Below, piece after piece: positions 45,468-57,103 of a stretch of DNA of 64,000 bases. The translations under genes were made by a program, and so were the position numbers. This DNA is from Cercospora beticola (taxonomy: Eukaryota > Ascomycota > Dothideomycetes > Mycosphaerellales > Mycosphaerellaceae): assembly GCF_033473495.1 (NCBI RefSeq), contig NC_088940.1, positions 992,001-1,056,000 of the forward strand, in the 5' to 3' direction. Below the pieces are notes generated by a model. It did no database searches, was not told the DNA's origin, and worked only from the letters and a program-made list of their open reading frames with translations. Each line of letters begins with the position of its first letter. Position 1 is the stretch's first letter.

Positions 45468-46841
45468 ATGTCTCCGAGGCCATCAACCTCGTCATCATCC
45501 AGAATGCCGGACATGTCATCCGGGATATACAGGCTGCTGTCCTTCGTCTCAGCAAACAGAAGATCATACTTGAGCGGATCACGAGGCACAAGCACACCCA
45601 CGAACAGCTCAAATGAACCTCAGATCCTTCTCGTAGTCGCCGGCGGCACGATTTGCATGCAAGACTCCGAAGACGGCTTGGTGACATCGAAACTTTTCCT
45701 CGACGAATGCTTGCGACACAATCCTACATACGACGACGGCACACCGGTTTTATCTACGAAGGTAACAAACGAGCACGGCAAATTGATCGAGGCTCCGACG
45801 CTTCGACTGCCCAGAGATCGAAACGGCGAGAATGTGCGCTGTTCTGTGCTCGAATTCGATCCTCTACTAGACAGCTCGACGGCTCATGCTCCAACCTGGA
45901 ACCAACTCGCCCAGACAATCCGAGCCAACGAGGACAATTTCGACGCATTCGTAATCTGCCACGGCACAGACACACTAGGCTACACTTCCGCCGCACTCTC
46001 CTTCATGCTCATGGACAACCTCCAAAAAACCGTAGTCCTAACCGGCGCCCAACGCAGCATGTTCTTCGCCGACTCCGACGGATCCGACAACCTCCTAGGC
46101 TCCATCGTCCTCGCCTCCCACCTCAAAATCCCCGAAGTCTGCGTCTACTTCGGCCACAAACTCCTCCGAGGAACGCGAATCACAAAAATCAGCGCAAGTT
46201 CCTATTCTGGTTTCGAAAGCCCCAACGCAGGTCCATTAGCCACCGTCTCTGAAACCGGAATCGTAGTCCACTGGGACAATCTCCTCCACGATCCTCCGCC
46301 ACAAGTCGGAAAAGCAGTCCCAGTCATGGACTCATCCAAAGTCGTCGTCATTAAAGTCTGGCCAGGAATTACCTCCCAAATCATCGACGCCATCTTGTCC
46401 CCTAAAACAATCCGAGGCGTAGTCCTCGAAACTTTCGGCGCAGGAAATATGCCTTTAAGCATAATCCCTGCCCTCTCAGCCGCCGTTCAACGCGGCGTGG
46501 TAATCGTCAACGTCACGCAATGTCTTCACGGCAGCGTGAGCGATTCTTACGAACCAGCGCGAAAACTCGTCGAAGCTGGGATACAACTTGGACACGATAT
46601 GACGACTGAAGCAGCATACACGAAACTCGTTTATCTGTTGTCATCGAAAGGCGCGACACCGGAGAATGTCGCCAAAGATATTTCGCAGAATATTCGTGGA
46701 GAATTGACGCCTCCGAGTGAGCATTTGAGCGGTGGGCCGATGAGTATTGCGCAGCTGCCGATTCGATATGAGAGGACGATGCCAGGACATGTGAACGTGG
46801 ATCATGGAACGCATCATCAATTTCACCTTGGACATTTTTGA
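45468..46841 (+). CDS. L-asparaginase (bacterial-type I/II fold)
   Basis: It hydrolyses L-asparagine to aspartate and ammonia. The single-exon gene encodes 457 residues. The two active-site threonine motifs are present: AGGTICM with Thr61 and CHGTDTLGY with Thr167-Asp168. The block VVLTGAQRSMFFADSDGSDN and the C-terminal domain (VVLETFGAGNMP) follow. Residues 1-50 are Ser/Arg/Thr-rich and unlike the enzyme core; they contain in-frame Met13 and Met16, so a shorter form may be made. There is no clear signal peptide, hence probably intracellular. Around 45950-46480 the coding strand is very rich in C, then switches to G/A-rich toward the stop. Confidence 0.94.
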   Translation: MSPRPSTSSSSRMPDMSSGIYRLLSFVSANRRSYLSGSRGTSTPTNSSNEPQILLVVAGGTICMQDSEDGLVTSKLFLDECLRHNPTYDDGTPVLSTKVTNEHGKLIEAPTLRLPRDRNGENVRCSVLEFDPLLDSSTAHAPTWNQLAQTIRANEDNFDAFVICHGTDTLGYTSAALSFMLMDNLQKTVVLTGAQRSMFFADSDGSDNLLGSIVLASHLKIPEVCVYFGHKLLRGTRITKISASSYSGFESPNAGPLATVSETGIVVHWDNLLHDPPPQVGKAVPVMDSSKVVVIKVWPGITSQIIDAILSPKTIRGVVLETFGAGNMPLSIIPALSAAVQRGVVIVNVTQCLHGSVSDSYEPARKLVEAGIQLGHDMTTEAAYTKLVYLLSSKGATPENVAKDISQNIRGELTPPSEHLSGGPMSIAQLPIRYERTMPGHVNVDHGTHHQFHLGHF

Positions 46842-47249
46842 AGAATGCTTTGCTGGATATGACGAATTTATCGAGGAAGCATCTTGATTGCCGGAAGAGC
46901 CTGAGGCCTGAGACTGAATTATGCTCAGAACACAACGCTTGGGGCATGCTGCCGGACATAAAAGGAGCACCTTGCAATACAGCTGGCCGCGATCTGGAAA
47001 GTCTGTGAGCTTGTGCAAGACGACGGAGCAACTTTTGATGTGCAGAGCACATGTTATGGGGCGCTGCAGTAACCATTCGTGGCGAGCCAAGTGAGATTGT
47101 GCAAGCCGCCCTCCAGACTTTACTGGACCAATATGCAGTCGTGCAAGCGATAGCAAACGACACGAGATCATGATAAACACGAAAATGAAAGACCTACCGT
47201 ACTATCTGCACTTCGATTCTGTTTTGATTTGTGACTACGTACTGTTGGT
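46842..47249. other. Intergenic region between convergent genes
   Basis: Contains the 3' ends of the asparaginase gene and of the DNA polymerase eta gene. Nothing else recognised. Confidence 0.5.
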
Positions 47250-49265
47250 TTAACCGAACGCCAGTCTGCGCTGTCCCTTCTCAGGTTGTCCGACGCCGCT
47301 GCTGCCAGGTTTTCCTCGCCCTTTCCCCTTCGCCTTCGACGATGAAGCAGGCTTTGCCAAAGGAACCGGCTTGGGTGGAGGTCTGCTAGGACTCGTTTGT
47401 CTTTGCAGGTCCTGTGCGAAATGAAAGTCTTCGTGCTCGGTGCGTTCCGCTGTCGATGTTCTTTTATTGCAACGATCACAAGTGTACAGATCGTCAGAGT
47501 CATGTTCCTCCTCGTCAAGGGCAGCGGGTGTGGGTGAGTCGTGCCCGCGTGCCCAGAGAGGGATTCCGTCATCAGCGTGTGCTGAAGTAGGAACATCCAG
47601 AAGATCCTCCTCCTTGATCTGAGTGCCTTCGGAGGGAGGGATGCCCTCTTCGTCTTCGTCTTCCACATCGCTGCCCCAGCTATTGTACTTGTGTGCAAAT
47701 ACAGTGGGAATTCCGCCAACTTTGATGCGCCGCTTTTTCTTGGAGGGCCCGTTCTCCAATGATTCTTCGCGATGAAGGGTGGCAGCCTGCATAGCCCTGG
47801 CCTCCTCACCGCGTACCAGAAAACCATTGATGCCCATGTTGCCAGTAACACCATCCTCAAAGCCGCCCACTTGCATGGACAAATTGGCGCACGGCCAGGC
47901 TCTTCCGTCAACAATGACCTGCGCTAGCAAATTCTTGGCCAAGTCGAACAAAATCTCTTCCGAAATAGTCTTGCCCATTGGGATCGGTCCTGATTTGCTT
48001 CTTGTCTGCTGACCTTGCCGATGATGTATACTGATGGTCTTCGGCCGGCGCTTGTTCTCGAGCACACCCTCCTCAACCAGTCGGCCGAATATGTCTGCAA
48101 CGAAAATTCGCAGCCATTTGCAAGCTACTTCGAAACTGTTGATCGATGGTCTAAAAGACTTGGCAGACAGCATAGATTTGATTTGTGTGCGTGGATTGAC
48201 CTCGCTGTTGTCTTCGCCTCGCAGGACATCGTATAGCCAGGACCCGGTATCGTCACCAAGCTGCTTCTTCAACTGTTCGATCGGAACCGGCAGAAGCTCA
48301 GCGACAGTATCCGTGTTGAAGGCGGCAACGACTTGATCGCCCAGTTTGCCGCCTAGGTTGCGAATTTTGGTAAACTTGTAGCCAGATAGAAAGTGCTGAA
48401 CTGCTCGATTGCGAATCACAGTTTGTGAGTTGGGTTTCTTGTGACCGGAGCCCAGCTTTGCCAACATCTTGTTCCTGCTGACTCCGGCAGACATGGTATA
48501 CTTCAGTTCTCTGAACACCGCAGCTCGCACGTCTCTCACAATCTCGGACGCAACCAACATTACGATGTCGTCCCAATCCGGATCGTCTTCTTCTGTATGC
48601 TTCTCATCCAGATCGACCAGAGCATCTGCTTTCCAATCCAGCACAGTCGTCGGCGGCTTTGGCAGCGGTTCCGAAGGATCATCATACGGCGGTGGCCCCT
48701 TCAACTCCGGATATCTCTCCAACAAAATACCGTGTACCTGCGCAGACAAGTCCAAAAACACCTCATCAATACTCGCCTTCTCCACTCTTTGCTTATCCGC
48801 AGGCAACGTATCTTTAATACACTTCAAAATCTTCCTGCTCTCAATCCGATATGGATCCAAGCTGACCTTCCTGACGGCAATCTCCTTGAACGCATCATCT
48901 GCATATTCCCATTTCGCGTTTCCCTCTTTCCATGTCGCGACGTGCTGGCATATGATGTCTGGGCATTTCTCTTTCGCTTCGGTGATGGTGACGTGGCGGT
49001 TCAGACCATATGCTCTGGCGGGATAGTTGATGGCGATGAGGCCTTGCCACTGCTGAACTGCGAGCGGCTGGTCGTTGTCCACGCCCAGCCGGACCATCTC
49101 GCATTGTGCGTAGAATGCATCGAGATCGATATGCGCTATCACGCGCAGAGGACAGTTCGTGGCGGAATGGGCGAGCGTAGACAGGTGCTTCCATGTGAAC
49201 TTGCTGCGTCGAGCGCGGTGCGTATTGGGAGATATGGGCGAGGAGATGAAGTTCTGGGAGGACAT
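47250..49265 (-). CDS. RAD30: DNA polymerase eta (Rad30), translesion Y-family polymerase
   Basis: Pol eta copies past UV-induced cyclobutane dimers. The single-exon gene encodes 671 residues. Catalytic motifs are HIDLDAFYAQCE with Asp47 and KASIDEVFLDL with Asp167-Glu168. The helix-hairpin region is KFTKIRNLGGKLGD, and TMSAGVSRNKMLAKLGSGHKKPNSQT is typical of eta. The C-terminal region is acidic and disordered, then carries a ubiquitin-binding zinc finger CDRCNKRTSTAERTEHEDFH (C-x2-C-x11-H-x3-H with the conserved Asp). A basic tail ends QRRLAFG. That end resembles only part of a PCNA-binding PIP box, lacking the second aromatic residue. Confidence 0.96.
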   Translation of the reverse strand: MSSQNFISSPISPNTHRARRSKFTWKHLSTLAHSATNCPLRVIAHIDLDAFYAQCEMVRLGVDNDQPLAVQQWQGLIAINYPARAYGLNRHVTITEAKEKCPDIICQHVATWKEGNAKWEYADDAFKEIAVRKVSLDPYRIESRKILKCIKDTLPADKQRVEKASIDEVFLDLSAQVHGILLERYPELKGPPPYDDPSEPLPKPPTTVLDWKADALVDLDEKHTEEDDPDWDDIVMLVASEIVRDVRAAVFRELKYTMSAGVSRNKMLAKLGSGHKKPNSQTVIRNRAVQHFLSGYKFTKIRNLGGKLGDQVVAAFNTDTVAELLPVPIEQLKKQLGDDTGSWLYDVLRGEDNSEVNPRTQIKSMLSAKSFRPSINSFEVACKWLRIFVADIFGRLVEEGVLENKRRPKTISIHHRQGQQTRSKSGPIPMGKTISEEILFDLAKNLLAQVIVDGRAWPCANLSMQVGGFEDGVTGNMGINGFLVRGEEARAMQAATLHREESLENGPSKKKRRIKVGGIPTVFAHKYNSWGSDVEDEDEEGIPPSEGTQIKEEDLLDVPTSAHADDGIPLWARGHDSPTPAALDEEEHDSDDLYTCDRCNKRTSTAERTEHEDFHFAQDLQRQTSPSRPPPKPVPLAKPASSSKAKGKGRGKPGSSGVGQPEKGQRRLAFG

Positions 49266-49718
49266 GGTCGTGTCCTTTGCCGTGTCATGTTATCGCATGC
49301 TGGGGTGCTGGGTCGCATAAAAGTGTCAAGAAACAATCTGCATGTGGTGGGAAGCGCATGTCGCGTCGTGTCGCGGCGCGTGTCAAAGTGGATGACGTCG
49401 CTCTTGACGTGGTGGTGAATTGAGGACAACCAACGGCAGATCAAAGCGAACATGAACAAAGCAATAGTCAATTTCTATTCAATTGCATACACGCTCACAC
49501 CCAAGCTTTCGTTGCTGTACCATATTCTTCACTCCACTCTTAACTCCGCCGTCTGCTCAATGCTTTCGTTACTTCGTAGGCTGCTTGCTTTTCTGTCGTG
49601 CCTGTCTCTATTTCCTTCCCAGGGTTTCGCTATGATCGTGCAACGCTCGTGGCCGCTTCGCTTGAACGCTGTCTCTCTCAATGCATGCATGGTATCGCGC
49701 TGCTCAATCTCGAAATCA
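49266..49718. other. Intergenic region upstream of DNA polymerase eta
   Basis: Both flanking genes are on the minus strand. Holds the polymerase promoter and the 3' UTR of the charged-repeat gene. Nothing else recognised. Confidence 0.5.
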
Positions 49719-51963
49719 CTAGCGTCGGTATCTTCGACCATCACGGTCAATGATATATTCTCGTTCGTAGATGCGCTCGTCGTAAACAGATCTTGGTGGC
49801 GCTGGGATCGGAGGAGGTGGGGGCAAGGCCTTCATTGGAAGTCTTTCTCGCTCTTCTCTTTGCCACTGGATCTCTCGAATTCGTTCGCGACGCTCGCGCT
49901 TGATGTCTTCCGTAATCTCAACGAGGCGGAGAACATCCTCCTGTGCAATTGTTAGCTGTTTGCCAAGAGCGATTCAGTCCGACGATTTTACTCACGTATT
50001 TTAGGTACTCCATGACATAGAAGTGGTCGTCGCTCTCTTCAAACTCATATCCCATCTCGTCGATAGCCTCTTTGATTACCAAATCCTTGGTCACCTCAGT
50101 CCACATCTTATCCCGCTTCTTTTGTCGGGGCCTGTCATCGCCACCAGTCCGACGGTCCATAGTGATCCTAATCTCTTCTTTCGTGTCCCTGCGCTCTTCA
50201 CGAGGCGGCGCCGGAGCTGGAGCTGGAGCTGGAGCTGGTAGTGGTGGCGGTGACGCGTAGCCATTGCCATAAGGCGACTCGTACACGCGATCACCGGAGA
50301 TGAACTTCCCGCGCCTCTCGCCGTTGTAGCGCTGCCAGGTGATCTCTTGCGCACCTCCGCCAACACCGTCCATACGCACTCGTTCAGTTCCGGGAGGCAC
50401 ATCCACAAGGCTCCAATCCCTGGTCGCGCCGTTCCAGGCTTCACCGGGGTATGCTCGAGAGGCGATTTTGCGATTGTAGTACTCTGCCTCCTCGTCGAGT
50501 TCGTCGTCGTATCGGCGATGATCACGAGAGGGCGAGCGGCGGCGGGTGGAAACACTCATGGACCGCTTGCGGTCTACACTGACCGAACGCTTGCGCTCAA
50601 CTGCACGATCCTCACGCTCCCAATTGTCCTTCTCGATATGGATGTCTTCTTCGTAGGCCTTGCCGTTGCGGGTGCCTTTGCGTCGGATCTCAATTTCAAG
50701 GTTCTCTTCTTTGGTTTCTGGTGGCGGACTAGGTGGCGCAGGAGCAGGTGGTGGCGGGGGTGGAGTTGGCGAGCGAGCGCGCTCGACGCCGTGATCAATG
50801 TGTCGGTGGTGGGTGATGACTTCTTGAATGATTGGCGGCCTGTAGATTGGTTCCAACGGCGGTGGAGGCGGGGGTGATGGCTCTGGCGTTGGCTCTCGAG
50901 GCGGTTCAGGCTCCGGCTCAGGCTCTGGCGACGGTGATCGCTCTTTCGTGCGTCGGATGATAATCTCCTCTTTCTCGTAGTCACGTGGGGGTGGAGGCGA
51001 TGGAGTTCGAGGCCTCCGAACTACCCACTCCTCTTCTTTCCTTGCGACTAGCTGATGTCGGCTGACTGAACGGTGCCGTGGGGGAGGAGCGCTGCTCTCC
51101 CGAATATCGATTTCTTCGAATTTCGCACGCCCTCTGCCAGGCGGCGAGCGACGCTCTCGGAAGATGATCTCCTCTCGTTCCACATCCCCTCGCTCACTTC
51201 GAGGAGGCCGAGGAGCTGGCGAGAATCGCTCACGTATGTCAATTTCTTCGCGTTCCACTCGTGACCGGCTAGGTGCAGCACTGCGTTCGCGCTCTCGAAT
51301 GTCAATCTCCGTCTTCTCGACAGTCTTGGGCGGAGGTGCTGGTCGATCACCGCCGCCTCGTCTGAAGCGAATCTCTTCCACGGGCGGGGGATCGCTCCGA
51401 GAGGCCTGTGAGCGGGCTTCATGCTCCTCACGGCTGATCTTGATGTCGATTTCTTCCTTCTCGCTCACCCTTTCACGTGGAGGCGGGCGTGATCGGGTAC
51501 GTTCCCGATAAATGATCTCCTCTTTCTCGTCTGCCTGGCTGGCAGGATACGGTGGAGCTCGCTCGCGCTCGCGCTCACGATACACGATCTTGGTCTCTTC
51601 TTCCGTTGCAGCTGGAGGGGGCCGACTTCGTGCTGACTCTACGCTTCGCCTTCTACGTGACACTCTGCTATAATTGTCATCCTCGCGACGCTCCTCACGC
51701 ACGACGAGAGGTCCTGCCGAGGACTTGCCATAGTCTTCTCGCAAGAAGTCCGGCTGGCGGGGTGCACGGCGCTCGCTGAGGACGGAATCTCGTTCCTTGA
51801 CCACAGTCTCGGGTCGGTATCGGCGTTCGTCTGGGTAGCGTTCGCGAGTGATGTCTACTTCCAGGTCATCGTAATCGCGGTCCCGTCGGGGTCTTCTGTA
51901 GAAGTCGCTCTGGGAGTCATCGTAACGGTCGGCTACGGGATACTCTCGAGGATGCCGTGACAT
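49719..51963 (-). CDS. Highly charged repeat protein with conserved fungal C-terminal domain, unknown function
   Basis: Exons 49996-51963 and 49719-49940 around a 55 bp intron (gtgagt..acag, branch point gctaac) give 729 residues. Most of it is disordered and dense in Arg, Glu and Pro. About ten copies of a short motif such as EREEIDIRER, KEEIIYRER and EEIIFRERR recur every 20-30 residues between about 120 and 430. After proline runs (PPPPPPAPAPPSPPP) and an SR-like stretch, a conserved-looking C-terminal domain follows: TEVTKDLVIKEAIDEMGYEF then DDHFYVMEYLKYEDVLRLVEIT. The last exon is needed to complete it. I know this domain only from uncharacterised fungal proteins (DUF8035-like). It is divergent from the RNA cyclase gene. 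Confidence 0.85.
50212..50240. repeat. GGAGCT hexanucleotide repeat in coding sequence
   Basis: Four to five units of GGAGCT (AGCTCC on the coding strand) encode an Ala-Pro run in the charged repeat protein. Likely length-variable. Confidence 0.75.
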
Positions 51964-53456
51964 GGTGACGAGAAGCTATCGGCCGTTAAAATGGTATATA
52001 GTGAGAGGGAGTTTGGTTGATATGCACAGTCGGAGAGGCCAACAGGTTCTGGAGCAAGGCCAAGTGCGCGCGGTCTGGCAGTGGCCTGCAGCGCGTTCCG
52101 CTGCTGCTGTGTCAGGTGAGCTCAGCTGGTGGCAGCGGCGTTCGCCAGAGTGGTGCAGTGGAGCAGCTGCGAATGCGGGCAGACAAACGACAGGAAGAAT
52201 GAGCAACCGTGGCGCGCGATGGCAGCGGCGGTGGGCGGAGGGAGAACTGCAGCGCACGACGACGAAGAAACAGTGCAGTGCAGCGGGTACGACCGCATCA
52301 TTTCTGTTGCTTTCACCTGCTGGCTCCGCTGGCTGGACGTCGTGAATTGGTGGAGGGATCAGCCTGCTTCACCGTCTGGACAGCTGGGTATATGATGTAA
52401 TGCTGCAGGAGTGAATGGGCACCATTGATTGATTTTCTTGCACCGGGCGCTGCAGCGCGCTCGGCTGGGCAGCAGCAGCACATGCGCGAAGCTTTGTTGC
52501 CTGAGTTGCCCTCGCCGGCGCAAGCTCGCGTGTGGTGAATAGTGATGGAGAGATGACTGCGTCGCGGGTGAGTCCCGCCGCTCGCAGCCAAGGCCATGTC
52601 TCCCTCTGCACTCTGCACTCTGCACACACAGTCGAAACTCTCGTAGCTGCAGACCAGCGCATCCGCGTGCCACCCACAACCTTGACCTGTTTGCGAGCGC
52701 CGTCAGTCTGAGCTGGGGGGATGAGGCCGTGTTCCGCTCTGCCCGCCCGCCCGTCGTTGGGCGAGATGGGCCTCGTGCGCAGCCTTCACATGAACCAGAC
52801 ATCCTGGTCCGTCATCGCGACGAGTGCGCGAGCCCAGCCGAACCAACCTCCTTCACTGCAACCACTGCAGTGTGACGTCTCGGACAATTGCTGCCATCTT
52901 GTTTGGCGGCACTTGTCTCTGCCATTCCCGAACATGACCACGCGTTCAATCCGCGACCCCATGTGAAGACGTGCAGTGCAGCACGTTACATATCCAGGTT
53001 GCCCATGCCTCGGAAGGTAGCAGCAAGCAGAAACTCTGCCCAATTCCAAACAACGCATCGCATCACTCCCGTCCTTCGCATCAGAGTTCACCGGCAAGTT
53101 GACGCGGAGGATGGCGACAAGCATTTTGCTTGATCTGCGACTCAGCTGGCTGGTGTCGCATGACAAGAAAAATGCGCCTTCGATGTGCAGAATCGCATAG
53201 CAAAATCTCTCCGTCTGCCGGCTGCCTCTCAGGATGAGGAAATCAATGTGTGGCGGAGCTTTACAATGCTGAATTGCTGCTTTGGATCACCGCGCGTGAG
53301 TCACGGGCCTCAGCCTCGATCCAGCGTATCAAAAGGTCATTGGTAAAGCGAATGCTATGCTTCAACTACTTGTCTTGCGCCTGCCATTGAAGAAAGTGGC
53401 GGCAAAAACACTGATCACAGCACAGCACTGCGGCTGACGACCATCTTTTCGTGACC
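51964..53456. other. 1.5 kb divergent promoter region
   Basis: Separates the charged-repeat gene (minus) from the RNA cyclase gene (plus). It has several short G/C-rich frames on both strands, which I reject, and a TCTGCACTC direct duplication near 52606-52625. No RNA gene or element recognised. Confidence 0.5.
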
Positions 53457-54885
53457 ATGCCAAGACATGGAGCAAGATCAAAGGAGTTGTTAAAACTGGA
53501 CGGGCGAACACGTAAGTGTGGTCGAGATACTCCGGCAGCCTTGACTGCAGCTACTGCACCAGCACGCCGCGGTTGCAGTTGTGCTGTTTGAATGGCTGAA
53601 ACGCAGTGACGAACCCAAGACACGTACTTACTTACTGCACCTGCTTCTAGTGGAAGGAGGAGGTCAACTGCTTCGTATCGCCTTCTGTTTATCAGCACTC
53701 ACTGGCACGCCAGTCCATATTCATGACATACGAGGAGGCAGAAGCGGCGGCGGCGGCTTGAAACCACAACACCTAGCATGTGTCCAATGGCTTGCGCAAG
53801 CATGCAATGCTCGTCTCTCCGGCGCAGGCAAGGGAAGCAAGACTCTTACCTTCACACCCGGGACTCTCGAGAGTGAAGTGCCGGCAGTGTTCAAGAAGAT
53901 TTCCAAGAACGAAGATGGCCAGTTTTACGAATGTCATCTTGATATTGGCACCGCAGGCAGTACTGGTCTCGCCCTCCAGGCCATACTACCTTTCGTTCTG
54001 TTCACGCACCTCCCCACGGAATCTCCCATGTATCTGCGTATCAGTGGAGGCACCAATGTTTCTGGCTCGCCATCGTACGAATACATCAAGCATGTGCTTC
54101 TACCAACACTGAGGTCCATCGGCTTTCCAGAGATCGAATCAGTCCTGGCGAAACGTGGGTGGAGCCAAGGCGGTACCAGAATAGGCAACTTCACGCTCAA
54201 GATTCCTGCTCGACTGGAAATCACACTGCCCGCATTCCAATACAGGCCACAGAACCTCGAAACCAAGCCGCTGGAGCCGAGCAATCTTCGTGCAATCTTT
54301 ATTGGACCAACGAGCTGTCATGAGCACTTCCGCAAGGTGCTTCTGCCCGCCGCCTCGCACCACTTTGGAGATTCCATATTATCCGACATAGGTTCGAAAG
54401 CCTCAAACAAGCTCATCATCGAGTGCGAGAACAGTCAGCATGATAAGCGCATGTACTTCATACTCGTTGCGACTGTCCCCCGCCCAGATGGCCAAGGATC
54501 ATATACGCTCGGCAGAGACTGGCTTTACCAGCGCAAAATCTCAAGCCATCAACGAGCAACAACTGAAATGGTTGAGAAGGTTACGAATGACCTGGCAAAC
54601 GAATGGGCTTCCGGTGCTTGGGTCGACGAGCACATGCGGGACCAATTGGTCATTTTCCAAGCTCTAGCGAAAGGACGATCTGAGGTCTTCGCAGGTTGGG
54701 ATCTAGATGAGAGTGAGCAGTTGAGGGAGCCCAGTCTGCATGCAAGGACGGCTGAATGGGTTGCAAAGCAATTGCTTGGCGTGACATTCGATGTTGAGGG
54801 CAGCTGCGAGGGTATTGGATTTGATGGGAGTAGGCGCGATGAGGCAGATGTGGCCGCTGGAATTGCAAGTCTTGACCTGGGCTGA
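53457..54885 (+). CDS. RNA 3'-terminal phosphate cyclase (RtcA family)
   Basis: It converts an RNA 3'-phosphate to a 2',3'-cyclic phosphate using ATP. Two exons, 53457-53511 and 53651-54885, around a 139 bp intron (gtaagt..ctag) give 429 residues. The first exon supplies MPRHGARSKELLKLDGRT, and joining restores the hallmark DGRTLEGGGQLLRIA, which neither exon holds alone. Further family blocks are IRGGRSGGGGLKPQHLA, the ECHLDIGTAGSTGLALQ stretch, and the C-terminal VDEHMRDQLVIFQALAKG with the histidine expected for adenylylation in the RtcA branch. That histidine favours the cyclase over the ribosome-biogenesis paralogue Rcl1. The protein is longer than the bacterial enzyme (about 340 residues). 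Confidence 0.92.
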
Positions 54886-55874
54886 ACTTGATGCGCACAG
54901 ATGCCTCGGAACACATGACTGCTCTTTGGATGTAAGGCTCAGAGTGAGGCTGAGTTGCAAACCCCATCTGCACACTGCACAGCGTCGGATGACACTCATC
55001 CAGATGGTAGCAGTTGTTGCACTCAGCACTTTCATGGTGCCCTCGTAAGATCTCAGGTCACAAGATCGAAGATTGAGAGGCCGAGACCGCGAAGTCACTG
55101 ATGCCCAGTCTATTCTGGTGCTCCTGCCGGCATCAAGACCAGCATCTTCGGTCTTCCACATTCGGTGGTACGAGTGTCAGCCGGCAACCTGGTGATGTCG
55201 ATGCCGGTCGCTCGGCGCAGCGTCGTCGTTGCTTTGGAGGTCGCCATTGGACTGTAGAGTACAAGTCAGAATCCATACGGCGGTTCCAGTTCGAGTGCGA
55301 CCCGCGAATCCGTTGCAAGGGCACACAGATAAATAAATGTTTGAAGAACTTTGCGACTCCGCGAAACTTGACGCGTGCCAGCCTAAGCTCGAATGGGGAT
55401 CCCACGAGTCGGGGCTCGACGGTCCGCACCCTTGTCTCGAAGTCTGTCCCTGCATCGATCTAGCCAAGGCTAGCTCATTGAGGCTCTCGTGAGTAAGCTA
55501 CGTCAAAGCTCCAGGTGGTCGAGAAAATGTTGAACAGATCAGCGCGCATGCTGTTGAGGGGAGCTCGTTAGTCCGCAGTCGAGTAGAGAAAAGAACCAAT
55601 CCCTCCAGAGCAGCATCTCCACGCCCTCTCGCCAATCCGTCTTATCATACGTTTGCGAAACAGCGGTGGAGCTCGCAGCTCGACTTACATCATATACGGG
55701 CGCCCAGTCCCTGGAGTGCATGTCGACGTCAAGGTGAGCTTCATTTTCTGATCTCTAGTATTCGCGTACCCACGACTTCTCTTCTCTCTGCCAATAATCA
55801 AACTTCTTCACTCTCCACTTCTTCCTCAACATCAGCTGAGAGAATTCATCTAATTCCCTCCGCCAGCTGTCAAA
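54886..55874. other. 1 kb intergenic region between two plus-strand genes
   Basis: Contains the RNA cyclase 3' UTR and the promoter of the dehydrogenase. The last 100 bp before the start are rich in C/T, typical of a fungal leader. Small frames on both strands were rejected. Confidence 0.5.
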
Positions 55875-57103
55875 ATGTTCAAACATAATCTCCTGAGGCA
55901 AATTTCAAGAGCTTCCACCACCGCAGCTCGCCCACCAACTGCTGCAACCCTCACACGGCAGACGACTCGAGGCATCCGCATCACACCCACTGTCAAGCGG
56001 GCAGACGATGCTACAAAGGACAAACATGACGAGTACTCGACTGCGGGGAAGCCAGGTGCTTTCGCCCACGAGGGAGAGTTCTCGCGAACAGATAACACAA
56101 TTCGTGTAGAATACCCAGAGGAGGACAACCTCCCAAGCTCTCAGCCAGTCCAAGGCCGTGGTGGTTTCCACTTCAAGAGAACCCTCGAGTCTTTCAGTTT
56201 GGAGGGCCGAACGGGAGTTGTTACTGGTGGAGCTCGTGGTCTTGGTCTCGTCATGAGCCAGGCATTGGTGATCAGCGGCGCCAACATTGCCATTGTTGAT
56301 TTGAACAGTATGTCCAATTTGATAGATGGCTTGACTGACGACCACTGCTGACTGATGATTTTCAATAGAGGAGGAAGGCGAGAAGCAAGCGAAGCTTCTC
56401 ATGGAGACCTTCAAGAAAGAGAATCCAGGTGCGACCGACAAGGACGTCCCAAGGGTTACAGCGCACTACTGCGACGTCTCATCACCAGACTCCGTCAACG
56501 CCGCCATGGCGGAGATCCTCGAATCCCACGGCCAGGTCGACCACCTCGTCACCTCTGCCGGTTTCACGGAGAACTACGATGCGATCGAGTACCCGCACGA
56601 TCGTATGCAAAAGCTGTGGGGAGTCAACGTGGATGGCACATACTTGTGGTCTTGCGCCGTTGCGAAGCACTTGATGGCTCGCCAGGCCAAGGGCAGTGTT
56701 GTCATGATTGGCAGCATGAGTGGTGCTATCGTCAACGTGCCACAGCCACAAGCACCGTACAATGCAGCGAAGGCTGCTGTGCGACACTTGGCTAGCTCGC
56801 TTGCTGTTGAGTGGGCTCATGCTGGTATCCGCGTGAACTGCATTAGTCCTGGGTACATGCTTACGGCACTGTGAGTATCGTCTGAGAAAGGAACTGTGAA
56901 GGCTGAGCTAACATTTTGGTAGCACCAAGAAGATTCTCGACGATAACCCGGAGCTCGCACAGAAGTGGACCAGTTTGATTCCACAGGGTAAGATGGGTCG
57001 TCCAGAAGATCTCATGGGTGCTGTGACTTTCCTGCTGTCGGACGCTGCGGGATATGTGACTGGTGCCGATCTCCGTGTCGATGGTGGCTACACTGTCACT
57101 TAA
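55875..57103 (+). CDS. Short-chain dehydrogenase (polyol dehydrogenase-like) with presequence
   Basis: Three exons, 55875-56307, 56369-56870 and 56923-57103, with introns of 61 and 52 bp, join to 371 residues. The first 40 residues (MFKHNLLRQISRASTTAARP and on) are basic and hydroxylated without acids, a likely mitochondrial presequence. A roughly 70-residue polar linker precedes the dehydrogenase domain. The NAD(P) motif TGGARGLG is at 117-124, and the active site has Ser260/Ser262 and Tyr275-x3-Lys279 (YNAAK). The end VTGADLRVDGGYTVT is the usual one. It resembles fungal mannitol/arabinitol/xylulose-type reductases (Sou1 group), which are normally about 270 residues without the extension. 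Substrate and location are inferred. Confidence 0.9.

Noticed and set aside
48441..49418. 325-codon plus-strand frame opposite DNA polymerase eta
   Set aside because: A shadow of the polymerase gene. The sequence has no family features.
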